From positions 1 to 64,000 of the forward strand of contig NZ_NFJT01000009.1 in the NCBI RefSeq assembly GCF_002160015.1: 64,000 nt of DNA. The letters run 5' to 3'. Of the stretch, positions 17,032-25,744 are shown piece by piece. How positions within the stretch are numbered: the stretch's first letter is position 1; the number at the start of each line of letters is the position of its first letter. The position numbers were made by a program, and so were the translations under genes. The notes below the pieces were generated by a model, which was not told the DNA's origin, did not search any database, and worked only from the letters and a program-made list of their open reading frames with translations. The DNA is from Anaerofilum sp. An201 (lineage in GTDB: Bacteria; Bacillota; Clostridia; Oscillospirales; Ruminococcaceae).

Positions 17032-18678
17032 GTGTCGGAAAAAAGGCTGCTGGTGGTGTTCGGGATATTCCTGGCGATGTTCGGGGTGGTGATGGGGCGG
17101 CTGTTCCTGCTGGCCTCCAACACCGAGTACGCCGCCAGAGCCAGAGAGCAGACGGTGTCCACGCTGGAACTGCCCGCCGAGCGCGGCAACATCTACGACT
17201 GCAACGGCCAGAAGCTCACCGGCGCGGTGGAGCAGTGGTATGCGCTGGCGGTGCCGGGCGACGCGGTCTATACCACCCTTTTCGACTACGTGCCCTATGC
17301 CTACCAGTCGCTGCTGTATCAGAAGGCCCGGCAGGCGGCCAGCCCGTTTCTCATCCCGGTGGAGCGCGACCTCTCCTCCCTCGGGGTCTACTCAGTGCAC
17401 CAGGCGCGGCGCAGTTTGCCGCTGCCCATCGCGGTGCACCTGCTGGGGTATCTGGACGGGGAAGGACACGGCGTCACCGGCATCGAGGCCGCGTTCGACG
17501 ACATCCTGTGGCGCGGCGAAAGCCAGACGGTCACCTGCATCACCACCGCGCGGGGGAGCCTTCTGCAGGACACAGACCCGCAGCTGCGGACCGTCGCCCC
17601 CAACGGGCAGGGCGTGCAGCTGACGCTGGACACAGCGGTGCAGCGGGTGGCGGAAGGGGTGGCCGGCGGGATGGAAAAGGGGTGCATCCTCGTGCTGGAC
17701 ACCGCCGACTGCGCCATCCGCGCCGCCGTCAGCGTCCCCTCCTACGACCCGAACCGGGTGTCCGCCAGCATCGACGCCGAGAACTCCCCGCTGGTCAACC
17801 GCTGTTTTGCGGCCTATAACGTCGGTTCGGTTTTCAAGCCGCTGCTGGCCGCCGCCGCGCTGGACGCGGGGTGGGACGCCGGGCAGCTGTATGAGTGCAA
17901 GGGCTGGATCGAGGTGGACGGCCAGGTCTACCGCTGCGCGCAGGGCGTCGCCCACGGCACCGTCGATCTGGAGCAGGCGCTGGAGCAGAGCTGCAACGGC
18001 TATTTCGTGCAGCTGGGCCAGTGGCTGGGCGGCGAAAGAGCGCTGCAGGCCGCCCGGGCGGCGGGGTTTGGGGAGGAGGTGTACCTCGCGCCCGGCTACA
18101 AATCGGCGCCGGGCACGCTGCCGTCGGAGGAGGCCATCTCCAGCAGCGGCGAACTGGCGAACTTCAGCTTTGGCCAGGGGCAGCTCACCGGCACCCCGCT
18201 GCAGGTGGCGGCGATGATGAACGCGCTGGCGTCGGACGGCGTCTGGCGCGCCCCGTATCTGGTGCAGGGGACGGTGGACGAGGCGACGGGGGAAACCTCC
18301 CCCCTGCAATACGCGGGCAGCAGCCGCCGGGTGACGACCAAAGCCACCGCCGCCGCCCTGCGGGGGATGCTGGGCGAGGTGGTGCGGGAGGGCCTGGGCC
18401 AGAAGGCGATGCCGTCGGACGGCAGCGCGGGCGGCAAGACCGGCACCGCGCAGACCGGCCGCTTTTCCCCCGGCGGCGAGGAATACACCGATTTGTGGTT
18501 TGCCGGGTTCTGGCCGCTGGAGCACCCGCGCTACACCATCGTGGTGATGCTGGACGAAACCACCGCCCTCAGCTCCGAGGCGGCCGTGCTGTTCGCCCGG
18601 ATGTGCGACGGACTGCGCTATCTCGACGCCCCCGAAACGGATATTGACAAAGAAAGCGCGGATGCGTATAATGGATAA
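17032..18678 (+). CDS. class B penicillin-binding protein (peptidoglycan transpeptidase)
   Basis: A 548-residue membrane-anchored D,D-transpeptidase. One N-terminal membrane helix (about 5-27) is followed by a dimerisation region (RGNIYDCNGQ) and a transpeptidase domain with SxxK as SVFK in NVGSVFKPLL, SxN as SCN in QSCNGYF, and KTGTAQTG. No PASTA repeats are present, so it resembles an FtsI/SpoVD-like catalytic core of reduced size. I chose the GTG at 17032, which has AGGGGGG at 7 nt; the longer upstream reading is proline-rich and unlike the family. Its last 12 codons contain the promoter of the alaS leader. Confidence 0.85.
   Translation: MSEKRLLVVFGIFLAMFGVVMGRLFLLASNTEYAARAREQTVSTLELPAERGNIYDCNGQKLTGAVEQWYALAVPGDAVYTTLFDYVPYAYQSLLYQKARQAASPFLIPVERDLSSLGVYSVHQARRSLPLPIAVHLLGYLDGEGHGVTGIEAAFDDILWRGESQTVTCITTARGSLLQDTDPQLRTVAPNGQGVQLTLDTAVQRVAEGVAGGMEKGCILVLDTADCAIRAAVSVPSYDPNRVSASIDAENSPLVNRCFAAYNVGSVFKPLLAAAALDAGWDAGQLYECKGWIEVDGQVYRCAQGVAHGTVDLEQALEQSCNGYFVQLGQWLGGERALQAARAAGFGEEVYLAPGYKSAPGTLPSEEAISSSGELANFSFGQGQLTGTPLQVAAMMNALASDGVWRAPYLVQGTVDEATGETSPLQYAGSSRRVTTKATAAALRGMLGEVVREGLGQKAMPSDGSAGGKTGTAQTGRFSPGGEEYTDLWFAGFWPLEHPRYTIVVMLDETTALSSEAAVLFARMCDGLRYLDAPETDIDKESADAYNG
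18644..18672 (+). promoter_or_regulatory. perfect consensus promoter of the alaS T-box leader
   Basis: TTGACA (18644-18649), exactly 17 bp, TATAAT (18667-18672). It lies wholly inside the end of the penicillin-binding protein gene, whose codons there read D-I-D-K-E-S-A-D-A-Y-N-G. Start expected near 18679. Confidence 0.9.
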
Positions 18679-18930
18679 CGTAATATGCAACCATGGCGCA
18701 GATGGGGCCAAGGGCTGCACAGCGCAATCCAGAGAGGGGCCGGTATGGTGCAAGGCCCGTGTGCGCGGCAGCCGGATGCCACCCCGGAGCTTCCGGCGAG
18801 AGCCGGGCGTAAACACGGCGTTAACGTGTGCAAAGCGGCGGTGCGTTGTTCGCATCGCAAACCGGGTGGTACCACGGAGCGTTTCTGTATGGCCTTCGTC
18901 CCTGTATAAGGGGCGGAGGCCTATCATTTT
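18679..18930 (+). promoter_or_regulatory. T-box riboswitch of alaS
   Basis: The T-box sequence AAACCGGGTGGTACCACGG (18859-18877) is close to canonical. A candidate alanine specifier GCC lies at 18778-18780 in the GGATGCCACC context usual for alanine leaders. The terminator stem GGCCTTCGTCCC/GGGGCGGAGGCC (18891-18921) is followed by TATCATTTT. It links alaS expression to uncharged tRNA-Ala. Confidence 0.9.
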
Positions 18931-18975
18931 GCCGCCGGCTGCATCCCAATCTTGAATCACGAGGAGAATCACACC

Positions 18976-21639
18976 ATGCAATGGACCGGATTGAATGAAT
19001 TGCGCGAAAAATACCTGTCTTTCTTCGAGAGCAAGGGTCATCTGCGCCTGGGCAGCTTCCCGCTGGTCCCGAAGGACGACAACAGCCTGCTGCTGATCAA
19101 CAGCGGCATGGCGCCCATGAAGAAGTGGTTCCTGGGCCAGGAGGAGCCTCCCCGCCACCGCGTCACCACCTGCCAGAAGTGCATCCGCACCCCGGACATC
19201 GAGCGCGTGGGCATCACCGCCCGCCACGGCACCTACTTCGAGATGCTGGGCAACTTCAGCTTCCAGGACTACTTCAAGCGCGAGGCAACCGCCTGGGCCT
19301 GGGAGTTCCTCACCAAGGTGCTGGAGATCCCCGCCGAGCTGCTGTACATCTCGGTGTACGAGGAGGACGACGAGGCCTGGGACATCTGGGTGAACGAGGT
19401 GGGCATCGACCCCTCCCACATGGTCCGCTTCGGCAAGGAGGACAACTTCTGGGAGCACGGTTCCGGCCCCTGCGGCCCCTGCAGCGAGATCTACTTCGAC
19501 CGCGGCCCCGAGCACGGCTGCGGCAAGCCCGGCTGTAAGGTGGGCTGCGACTGCGACCGCTACATGGAGGTCTGGAACCTGGTGTTCAGCCAGTTCGATT
19601 CCGACGGCAAGGGCACCTACACCCGTCTGGAGCGCCCCAACATCGACACCGGCATGGGCCTGGAGCGCCTGGCCTGCGTGATGCAGAACGTGGGCAACCT
19701 GTTCGAGGTGGACACCGTGCAGGCCACCCTGCACAAGGTGGAGCAGATCGCCGGCAAGACCTACGGCGCCAGCGACAAGGAGGACATCTCCATCCGCGTC
19801 ATCACCGACCACATCCGTTCCACCACCTTCATGGTCAGCGACGGCATCCTGCCCTCCAACGCGGGCCGCGGCTATGTGCTGCGCCGCCTGCTGCGCCGCG
19901 CCGCGCGCCACGGCCGCATGCTGGGCATCACCCGCCCCTTCCTGACCGAGCTGGTGGACACCGTGATCGAGGCCAACAAAGCGGGCTATCCCGAGCTGGC
20001 CGAGCACGCCGACTACATCAAGAAGGTGATCGGCACCGAGGAGGAGAGCTTCTACAAGACCATCGACCAGGGCCTGTCCATCCTCAACGGCATCATCAAC
20101 GGCATCGAGAAGGCCGCCGCCAAGGGCAGGGAGCGCATCCTGTCCGGCCTGGACGCCTTCAAGCTGAACGACACCTTCGGCTTCCCGCTGGATCTCACCA
20201 AGGAGATCGCCGCCGAGGCTGGCATCCAGGTGGACGAGGAGGGCTTCCGCGCCGAGATGCAGAAGCAGAAGGACAAAGCCCGTGCCGACCGCCTGTCCCG
20301 CGATATCTCCGGCTGGACCACCGACCTGTTCGGCGAGGTGGACGCCGCCGCCACCCAGTTCACCGGCTACGACAAGCTGGAGGACACCGCCGCCGTGGTG
20401 GCCCTGGCCGACGGCGAGAGCCTGGCCGACGCCATAGAGGCCGACGGCGAGGAGCGCGATGGCGTTCTGGTGGTGCTGGACCGCACCCCGTTCTATGCCG
20501 AGAGCGGCGGCCAGGTGGCCGATACCGGCGTCATCACCGCCGGTTCTGCCCGTCTGCGCGTGCAGGCCGTGAAAAAGACCCCGAAGGGCTTCTTCGTGCA
20601 CTCCTGCGTGCTGGAGGAGGGCGCCGTGAAGGTGGGCGACACCGTCACCGCCTCGGTGGACACCGCCCGCCGCGCCGCCATCGCCCGCAACCACACCAGC
20701 GCCCACCTGCTGCAGAAGGCGCTGCGCGAGGTGCTGGGCGACCATGTGCACCAGGCCGGTTCCTATGAGGACGACGAGCGCGTCCGCTTCGACTTCACCC
20801 ACTTCAGCGCGGTCACTCCCGAGGAGCTGGCCCGTGTGGAGAAGATCGTGAACGACAAGATCTTCGAGGCGCTGGACGTGAACGTGCAGACCATGCCCAT
20901 CGAGGAGGCCAAGAAGATGGGCGCGATGGCGCTGTTCGGCGAGAAATACGGCGACGTCGTCCGCGTGGTGGACATCAACAACTGGTCCACCGAGTTCTGC
21001 GGCGGCACCCACGTGAAGAACACCGCCCAGCTGGGCAGCTTCAAGATCCTCAGCGAGGCCAGTGTGGCCGCCGGTATCCGCCGCATCGAGGGCACCACCG
21101 GCTACGGCGTGCTGCGCCTGCTGGACGAGCGCACCCGGATGCTGCACGACACCGCCGCCAGCCTCAAGGTGGCCAACCTGCACGACCTGCCCGCCCGCTC
21201 CGCCGCGATGGCCGCCGAGGTCAAGAGCCTGAACAAGGAGCTGGCCGAGATGAAGGCCGCAGCGGCCGCCTCCCAGATCGACGGCCTGTTCGAGAAGGCC
21301 GAGGATGTGGAGGGCGTGCGCATCATCAGCGCCTTCTTCACCGGCACCGACTCCGAGGCCCTGCGCAGCATGTGCGAGAAGATCCGCGACAAGGCCCCCG
21401 CCTCTGTGGCCGCTCTGTGCGCCCGGAACGACGGTAAGACCACCCTGGCTGTGTCGGTGGGCAAGGAGGCCCAGGCGCGCGGGCTGAAGGCCGGCGTGCT
21501 GGTCAAGGCGATCGCCGCGGTGGCCGGCGGCAACGGCGGCGGCAAGCCCGACATGGCGATGGCCGGCATCAAGGACGCCTCCAAGATCGACGATGCCCTG
21601 GCCGCCGTGCCCGGCATCGTGCGCGAGAACCTGAAATAA
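18976..21639 (+). CDS. alaS: alanyl-tRNA synthetase
   Basis: An 887-residue class II synthetase, slightly longer than the E. coli form. The catalytic domain includes RHGTYFEMLGNFSFQDYFK, followed by the tRNA-recognition region. The editing domain shows HTSAHLL and CGGTHVKNT, the zinc-binding His and Cys residues that remove mischarged Ser/Gly. A C-terminal C-Ala domain with a coiled-coil (AAMAAEVKSLNKELAEM) and a glycine-rich segment (AGGNGGGKPDMAMAG) follows. The ATG at 18976 has CACGAGGAG upstream and fits the family start MQWTGLNELREKYL; an upstream in-frame start at 18952 does not. Confidence 0.95.
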   Translation: MQWTGLNELREKYLSFFESKGHLRLGSFPLVPKDDNSLLLINSGMAPMKKWFLGQEEPPRHRVTTCQKCIRTPDIERVGITARHGTYFEMLGNFSFQDYFKREATAWAWEFLTKVLEIPAELLYISVYEEDDEAWDIWVNEVGIDPSHMVRFGKEDNFWEHGSGPCGPCSEIYFDRGPEHGCGKPGCKVGCDCDRYMEVWNLVFSQFDSDGKGTYTRLERPNIDTGMGLERLACVMQNVGNLFEVDTVQATLHKVEQIAGKTYGASDKEDISIRVITDHIRSTTFMVSDGILPSNAGRGYVLRRLLRRAARHGRMLGITRPFLTELVDTVIEANKAGYPELAEHADYIKKVIGTEEESFYKTIDQGLSILNGIINGIEKAAAKGRERILSGLDAFKLNDTFGFPLDLTKEIAAEAGIQVDEEGFRAEMQKQKDKARADRLSRDISGWTTDLFGEVDAAATQFTGYDKLEDTAAVVALADGESLADAIEADGEERDGVLVVLDRTPFYAESGGQVADTGVITAGSARLRVQAVKKTPKGFFVHSCVLEEGAVKVGDTVTASVDTARRAAIARNHTSAHLLQKALREVLGDHVHQAGSYEDDERVRFDFTHFSAVTPEELARVEKIVNDKIFEALDVNVQTMPIEEAKKMGAMALFGEKYGDVVRVVDINNWSTEFCGGTHVKNTAQLGSFKILSEASVAAGIRRIEGTTGYGVLRLLDERTRMLHDTAASLKVANLHDLPARSAAMAAEVKSLNKELAEMKAAAAASQIDGLFEKAEDVEGVRIISAFFTGTDSEALRSMCEKIRDKAPASVAALCARNDGKTTLAVSVGKEAQARGLKAGVLVKAIAAVAGGNGGGKPDMAMAGIKDASKIDDALAAVPGIVRENLK

Positions 21640-21715
21640 GATCCCGCCCCGCCCGGCCCGCCCGGGCGGGCATCCCCCGCTTTTTCATCCAAACCGAAAG
21701 GAGCGTGCCGAAACA

Positions 21716-22054
21716 ATGGATTGTCTGTTCTGCAAGATGGTCGCCGGGGAGATCCCGGTGAACAAGGTGTATGAGGACGAGCAGGTCCTGGCCTTCCACG
21801 ACATCGACCCGCAGGCGCCGGTGCATTTTCTGGTCATCCCCAAACAGCACCTCGACTCTCCCGCCGCCATCACCGAGAAAAACGCGGCGCTGGTGGGCCA
21901 TATCTTCGCGGTGATCGCGAAGCTGGCCGGGGAGCTGGGGCTGGAAAACGGCTACCGCGTGGTCACCAACTGCGGCGCCGACGGCGGCCAGAGCGTGCAG
22001 CACCTGCATTTTCACGTGCTGGCCAAGCGCAGTCTGGCATGGCCTCCGGGCTGA
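21716..22054 (+). CDS. HIT-family nucleotide hydrolase/binding protein (HinT-like)
   Basis: A 112-residue histidine-triad protein with the catalytic triad motif HLHFHVL near the C-terminus and a CLFCK zinc-type cysteine pair at residues 3-6. HinT-like enzymes cleave purine nucleoside phosphoramidates and aminoacyl-AMP adducts, which makes a position after alaS unsurprising though not proof of a link. AAAGGAGCGTGCCGAAACA precedes the ATG. Confidence 0.9.
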   Translation: MDCLFCKMVAGEIPVNKVYEDEQVLAFHDIDPQAPVHFLVIPKQHLDSPAAITEKNAALVGHIFAVIAKLAGELGLENGYRVVTNCGADGGQSVQHLHFHVLAKRSLAWPPG

Positions 22055-22097
22055 TGCTGCGCCCGCTGTTACACATCCAGTAAGGAGGGAAATTCCT

Positions 22098-22637
22098 GTG
22101 AGTGAAACCTATTCTCTGACTGTTGCCGGCGTCACCCGCGAGCTGCCCATCTGCAAGGTGAACGACTCGCTGTCCATCGCGGCGTTCATCATGTTCAGCG
22201 ACGTGGAGCTGACGGTGGCCTGTGCCGAGGCGCTGCTGAAAAAGTGCCCGGAGTTCGACCTGATCGTCACCGCCGAGGCCAAGGGTATTCCGCTGGCCTA
22301 TGAGATGAGCCGTCAGAGCGGCAAAAAGTATATCCCCGCCCGCAAGGGCCCCAAGCTGTATATGAGCAAGCCGGTGATCGTGGAGGACCAGTCGATCACC
22401 ACCGAAGCCAAGCAGCGCCTGGTCATCGACCAGAAGGACCTGGACGAGATGAACGGCAAGCGTGTGCTGATCGTGGACGACGTCATCAGCACCGGCGGCA
22501 GCCTGCACGCGCTGGAAGAGCTGGTGCACCGCAGCACCGCCACCGTGGTGGGCAAGGCGGCCGTACTGGCCGAGGGCGACGCGGCCGACCGCGACGACAT
22601 CATCTTCCTGGAGCATCTGCCCCTGTTCGTTCATTGA
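22098..22637 (+). CDS. phosphoribosyltransferase (adenine PRT-like)
   Basis: A 179-residue type I phosphoribosyltransferase. The PRPP-binding motif VLIVDDVISTGGSL lies near residue 117, preceded by the FDLIVTAEAKGIPLAYEM segment common to adenine PRT-like proteins. An acidic C-terminal half ends LEHLPLFVH. It probably salvages a purine base using PRPP, though the base is not certain. Translation starts at GTG 22098 behind AAGGAGGGAAATTCCT. It is followed by comEC after only 3 bp, so the two are likely co-transcribed. Confidence 0.8.
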   Translation: MSETYSLTVAGVTRELPICKVNDSLSIAAFIMFSDVELTVACAEALLKKCPEFDLIVTAEAKGIPLAYEMSRQSGKKYIPARKGPKLYMSKPVIVEDQSITTEAKQRLVIDQKDLDEMNGKRVLIVDDVISTGGSLHALEELVHRSTATVVGKAAVLAEGDAADRDDIIFLEHLPLFVH

Positions 22638-22640
22638 TCC

Positions 22641-24716
22641 ATGCGCGTAAGGCCGATCTGGTGTACGGGGCTGGCCGCTCTGGCCGCCCAGCTGGTGTGC
22701 CTTGCGCTGCCGCCGGCGGCATTGTGGCTGCTGGCGGCTTTTTGCGTTGCGGCGGGTGTGGCTGCACGGGCGCTCCGCCGCCGGTTCTGGGCCGCGCTTG
22801 CTCTCACCGCGGCGCTGCTGATGCTGCTGCACAACCTTTTCTGGATTGTGCTGCAAAAGCCGTTGGAAGAGCTGGCCGGGACCCGCGCGTCTTTCACGGC
22901 CGAGGTGCTGGAAACGAGACCCTCCTATTCGCCCGCGCTGCGCAATGTCACCCTGTCGGTGAACACCGAAGCGCTGCCCGGCCGCACCTTCCGCGTGCAG
23001 ACGGTGCTGGAGGATGCGCCGGAGCCGGGCGACCTGCTGGAAGGCGAGGGGACCTTTGCGCCGCTCGCGCAGGACAGCTACCGGCTGGGCCATCTGGCCG
23101 ACGGCGTTTTCCTGTGCATGGAGGAAGCGGACGTCGCCTGCACCGGCTACACTGTGCGCTTGTCTCATCGGCTGCTCGCGCTGCGTGAACGGCTGGCGGA
23201 GGGATTCGTCCGCTGGCTGTCGGAGGATCTGGGCGGCATCGCGGCCGCCATGACGGTGGGCGAGACCCGGCATCTCTCCTCCTCCATCCGCGACACCTTC
23301 CGCCTGGCGGGCGTGTCCCATCTGCTGGTGGTGTCCGGCATGCATCTGAGCGCGTGGTGGGGGATGTGGTTCTGGGCCGGCCGCAAGCTGCGGCTGTACC
23401 GCGGAGCGTGGGTGATCTCGCTGCTGGCAGCGGTGCTTTTCGCGATGGTGTGCGGATTCACGCCGTCGATGTGCCGCTCGCTCACAGCGGTGGTCATCCT
23501 GTGCGGAGCGGGCGTCTGCATGCGCCGTCCGGACGGCCTCACCAGCCTGGGCGCGGCTATCCTGCTCATCACGCTTTCCAATCCCTATGCGGCGGGCGAC
23601 ATCGGGTTTCTGCTCAGCGTCACCGCCACAGCCGGTGTGCTGGTGTCCCGGTTTGCGGTCGGGCGGCTGGCGGTGTCCAAAACCTGGGCCGAAACGCACG
23701 CCAGGCGCTGGCAGAAGCTGTGTCTGCGCGGGCTGCACACCGCGGCGGTCCCGCTCTTTGCCGCGCTGTTCACTCTGCCGGTGCAGGTGGGGATGAACCT
23801 GGGCGTGTCGCTGGTCTCGCTGCCGGTCAATCTGGCAGTATTGGCGCTGCTTCCGTTCCAGCTGGGCTTTGGCTGGGCGGCCATCGCCCTCTCCTTCCTT
23901 TGGCCGGGCAGCTGGCTCCACGGCCTTGTGCTGGCCATCGCAGGGCTGTTCACCAAGCTGCTGTATGCGGTGGTGGCGTGGTTTGCCCGGCTGCCGTTCG
24001 GCTCCGTGTATGTGTTCGGAAAATTTGCCCTGTTCACCGTGGCGGTGCTGTTTGCGCTGGGATTGCTGGCCTGGGACCTTCGCCTTACACGCTGGATGGC
24101 AGTCATCGCCCCGGCCGGAGCGGCGCTGGCCTTCGCGGTGTATTCCGTCGCCACCGCCGGGATGGTCACGGTGGCGCCGGTGGGATCGGGCTACAATCCC
24201 TGTCTGGTTGCCATCCAGGACGGCCGGGCCGTTGTGGCCGTGCGCGGAGGAAAGAGCAACCTTGCGGCCGTGGAGGAATATCTCACGATGCACCGCGCAG
24301 AACCCGCCCTTGTCATCGACCTGCGCGAGGAGCCTCCCGCCGAACTTCCGATGGATGAAGCCGGATGTGTGGTCCGTGCGGCTGACGTTGGACCGCTGGG
24401 GGAACAGTATGCGCTGTCGGAGGATGTCACCGTGGCGGTCTGGAACCAGAAGGGCGCAAAGCTGTGCCTCCTCGACATAGGCGGCTACACTATTGCGGTG
24501 GGTGCGGGCGGCGGCAGCTGGGAGGGCTTCGGCCCGGTGGGGACGCTGCTCGCCGGTCCGTCGCTGCCCGCGGGGCTGGAGCCCCGCCAGATCCTCAGCG
24601 CCCACCTGCAGTACAGCTGGCAGATCCCGGAAGATTGCGCCTGGTTTTACGATCCGTCCCCGGCCCTGCGCATCCGGCCGGGGCGCTCGATCACAGCAGA
24701 AAGGAGCTGGATATGA
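22641..24716 (+). CDS. comEC: ComEC/Rec2 family DNA-uptake channel, degenerate nuclease domain
   Basis: A 691-residue multi-pass membrane protein. It has two N-terminal helices, an OB-like DUF4131 region (about 75-170) and the competence core with GVSHLLVVSGMHLSAWWG and FTPSMCRSLTAVVI, about ten membrane helices in all. ComEC carries single-stranded DNA across the membrane during transformation. The C-terminal 170 residues occupy the usual metallo-beta-lactamase position but lack HxHxDH and other metal ligands and are short. No other com genes are in the window. The stop overlaps the holA start (ATGA), a common pairing in Firmicutes. Confidence 0.85.
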   Translation: MRVRPIWCTGLAALAAQLVCLALPPAALWLLAAFCVAAGVAARALRRRFWAALALTAALLMLLHNLFWIVLQKPLEELAGTRASFTAEVLETRPSYSPALRNVTLSVNTEALPGRTFRVQTVLEDAPEPGDLLEGEGTFAPLAQDSYRLGHLADGVFLCMEEADVACTGYTVRLSHRLLALRERLAEGFVRWLSEDLGGIAAAMTVGETRHLSSSIRDTFRLAGVSHLLVVSGMHLSAWWGMWFWAGRKLRLYRGAWVISLLAAVLFAMVCGFTPSMCRSLTAVVILCGAGVCMRRPDGLTSLGAAILLITLSNPYAAGDIGFLLSVTATAGVLVSRFAVGRLAVSKTWAETHARRWQKLCLRGLHTAAVPLFAALFTLPVQVGMNLGVSLVSLPVNLAVLALLPFQLGFGWAAIALSFLWPGSWLHGLVLAIAGLFTKLLYAVVAWFARLPFGSVYVFGKFALFTVAVLFALGLLAWDLRLTRWMAVIAPAGAALAFAVYSVATAGMVTVAPVGSGYNPCLVAIQDGRAVVAVRGGKSNLAAVEEYLTMHRAEPALVIDLREEPPAELPMDEAGCVVRAADVGPLGEQYALSEDVTVAVWNQKGAKLCLLDIGGYTIAVGAGGGSWEGFGPVGTLLAGPSLPAGLEPRQILSAHLQYSWQIPEDCAWFYDPSPALRIRPGRSITAERSWI

Positions 24717-25744
24717 AGGCAACCGCACAAACGCTCGACCGCGTGTTCGGCAAACCGCTGGACAAACCGGTGTATTATTTCTATTCCACCGAGGAATATC
24801 TGGTGCGGCAGGCCGCCCAGCGCGCCATCGGCCTGCTGGCCGCTGCCGAGGGGGAGGAAGCCACCGTCCTCCCCGGCCCGGTCCCGGCGCTGGAGGAGAT
24901 CGTGGCGGCGGCGGGCACCATCTCGCTTTTCGGCACCCGGCGCATCGTGTCGCTGCCCCTGCTCCAGCCGGGCAGCTACGGCGACAAGGAGCTGGCCGCC
25001 CTGCTGGACATACTGGAGAGCACCGAGAACGCGGTGTTCGTCATCACCAGCGTCTTTGCCGACGAAAAGGCGATGAAGGGCAAGCGCGCGGTGCGCCTGG
25101 CGGACGAGGCCGACCGCCTGGGGGTGTCCGCCCTGCTGGCAAAACCCACCCCCGCCGACGCCTGCCGGTTCATCCAGAAGCAGGCGCAGGCATTGGGGAC
25201 CGCGGTGGAGCCGGGCGCCGACCGCGAGCTGCTCGACCGCTGCGGGCAGGACCTTTTCCTGCTGGGCAACGAGGTGGACAAGCTGGCGGCGCTGTCGGGC
25301 TACACCACCATCACGCGGGAGATGGTCTCCCGGCTGGGCACCCGCAGCATCGAAGCCGACGTGTTCGACATGGTGAATCTGGTCCAGCGCGGACGCACCG
25401 CCGAGGCCTTCCGCCGCCTGGAACAGCTGCTGCTGTTGCAGAACGAGCCGGTCGCCATCGCGGCGGCGCTGGCGGGCAGCTATGTGGACATCTACCGGGT
25501 CAAGCTGGGGATGAAGGCGGGCAAAAGCTACCAGGCGGTGCACAAGGAGTTCGGGTATAAGGGCAGCGACTGGCGGCTGAAAAAGGCGGGCGAGACCGGC
25601 AGCCGCATCAGCCTGGCCAGGTTGGAAGAGATCCTGGACATCCTGCTGGAGCTGGACAGTGCGCTCAAGCGCTCGCCGGCCGACAAGACGGTGCTCCTGC
25701 AGGCCGCCCTGGCCCGCATCATCCACACGGAGGGGAAACGATGA
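24713..25744 (+). CDS. holA: DNA polymerase III delta subunit
   Basis: A 343-residue clamp-loader subunit that opens the sliding clamp during replication. It starts MKATAQTLDRVFGKPLDKPVY and has the AAA-like fold with a YFYSTEEYLVRQA segment; HolA normally lacks a working Walker A and none is seen. The C-terminal helical collar includes DWRLKKAGE and LLELDSALKRSPADK. The start is fixed by AAAGGAGCTGG and the ATGA overlap with comEC. Confidence 0.88.
   Translation: MKATAQTLDRVFGKPLDKPVYYFYSTEEYLVRQAAQRAIGLLAAAEGEEATVLPGPVPALEEIVAAAGTISLFGTRRIVSLPLLQPGSYGDKELAALLDILESTENAVFVITSVFADEKAMKGKRAVRLADEADRLGVSALLAKPTPADACRFIQKQAQALGTAVEPGADRELLDRCGQDLFLLGNEVDKLAALSGYTTITREMVSRLGTRSIEADVFDMVNLVQRGRTAEAFRRLEQLLLLQNEPVAIAAALAGSYVDIYRVKLGMKAGKSYQAVHKEFGYKGSDWRLKKAGETGSRISLARLEEILDILLELDSALKRSPADKTVLLQAALARIIHTEGKR

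Noticed and set aside
12631-21183. Very long open frames on the minus strand opposite ileS (12631-15849) and alaS/PBP (17392-21183)
   Set aside because: Antisense shadows of GC-rich synthetase genes; no ribosome sites, no domains, and translations dominated by Val/Gly/His/Leu.
21656-21671. 16-bp palindrome after alaS as a terminator
   Set aside because: It has no room for a loop without losing central pairs and the T run is nine bases further on; termination there is doubtful.
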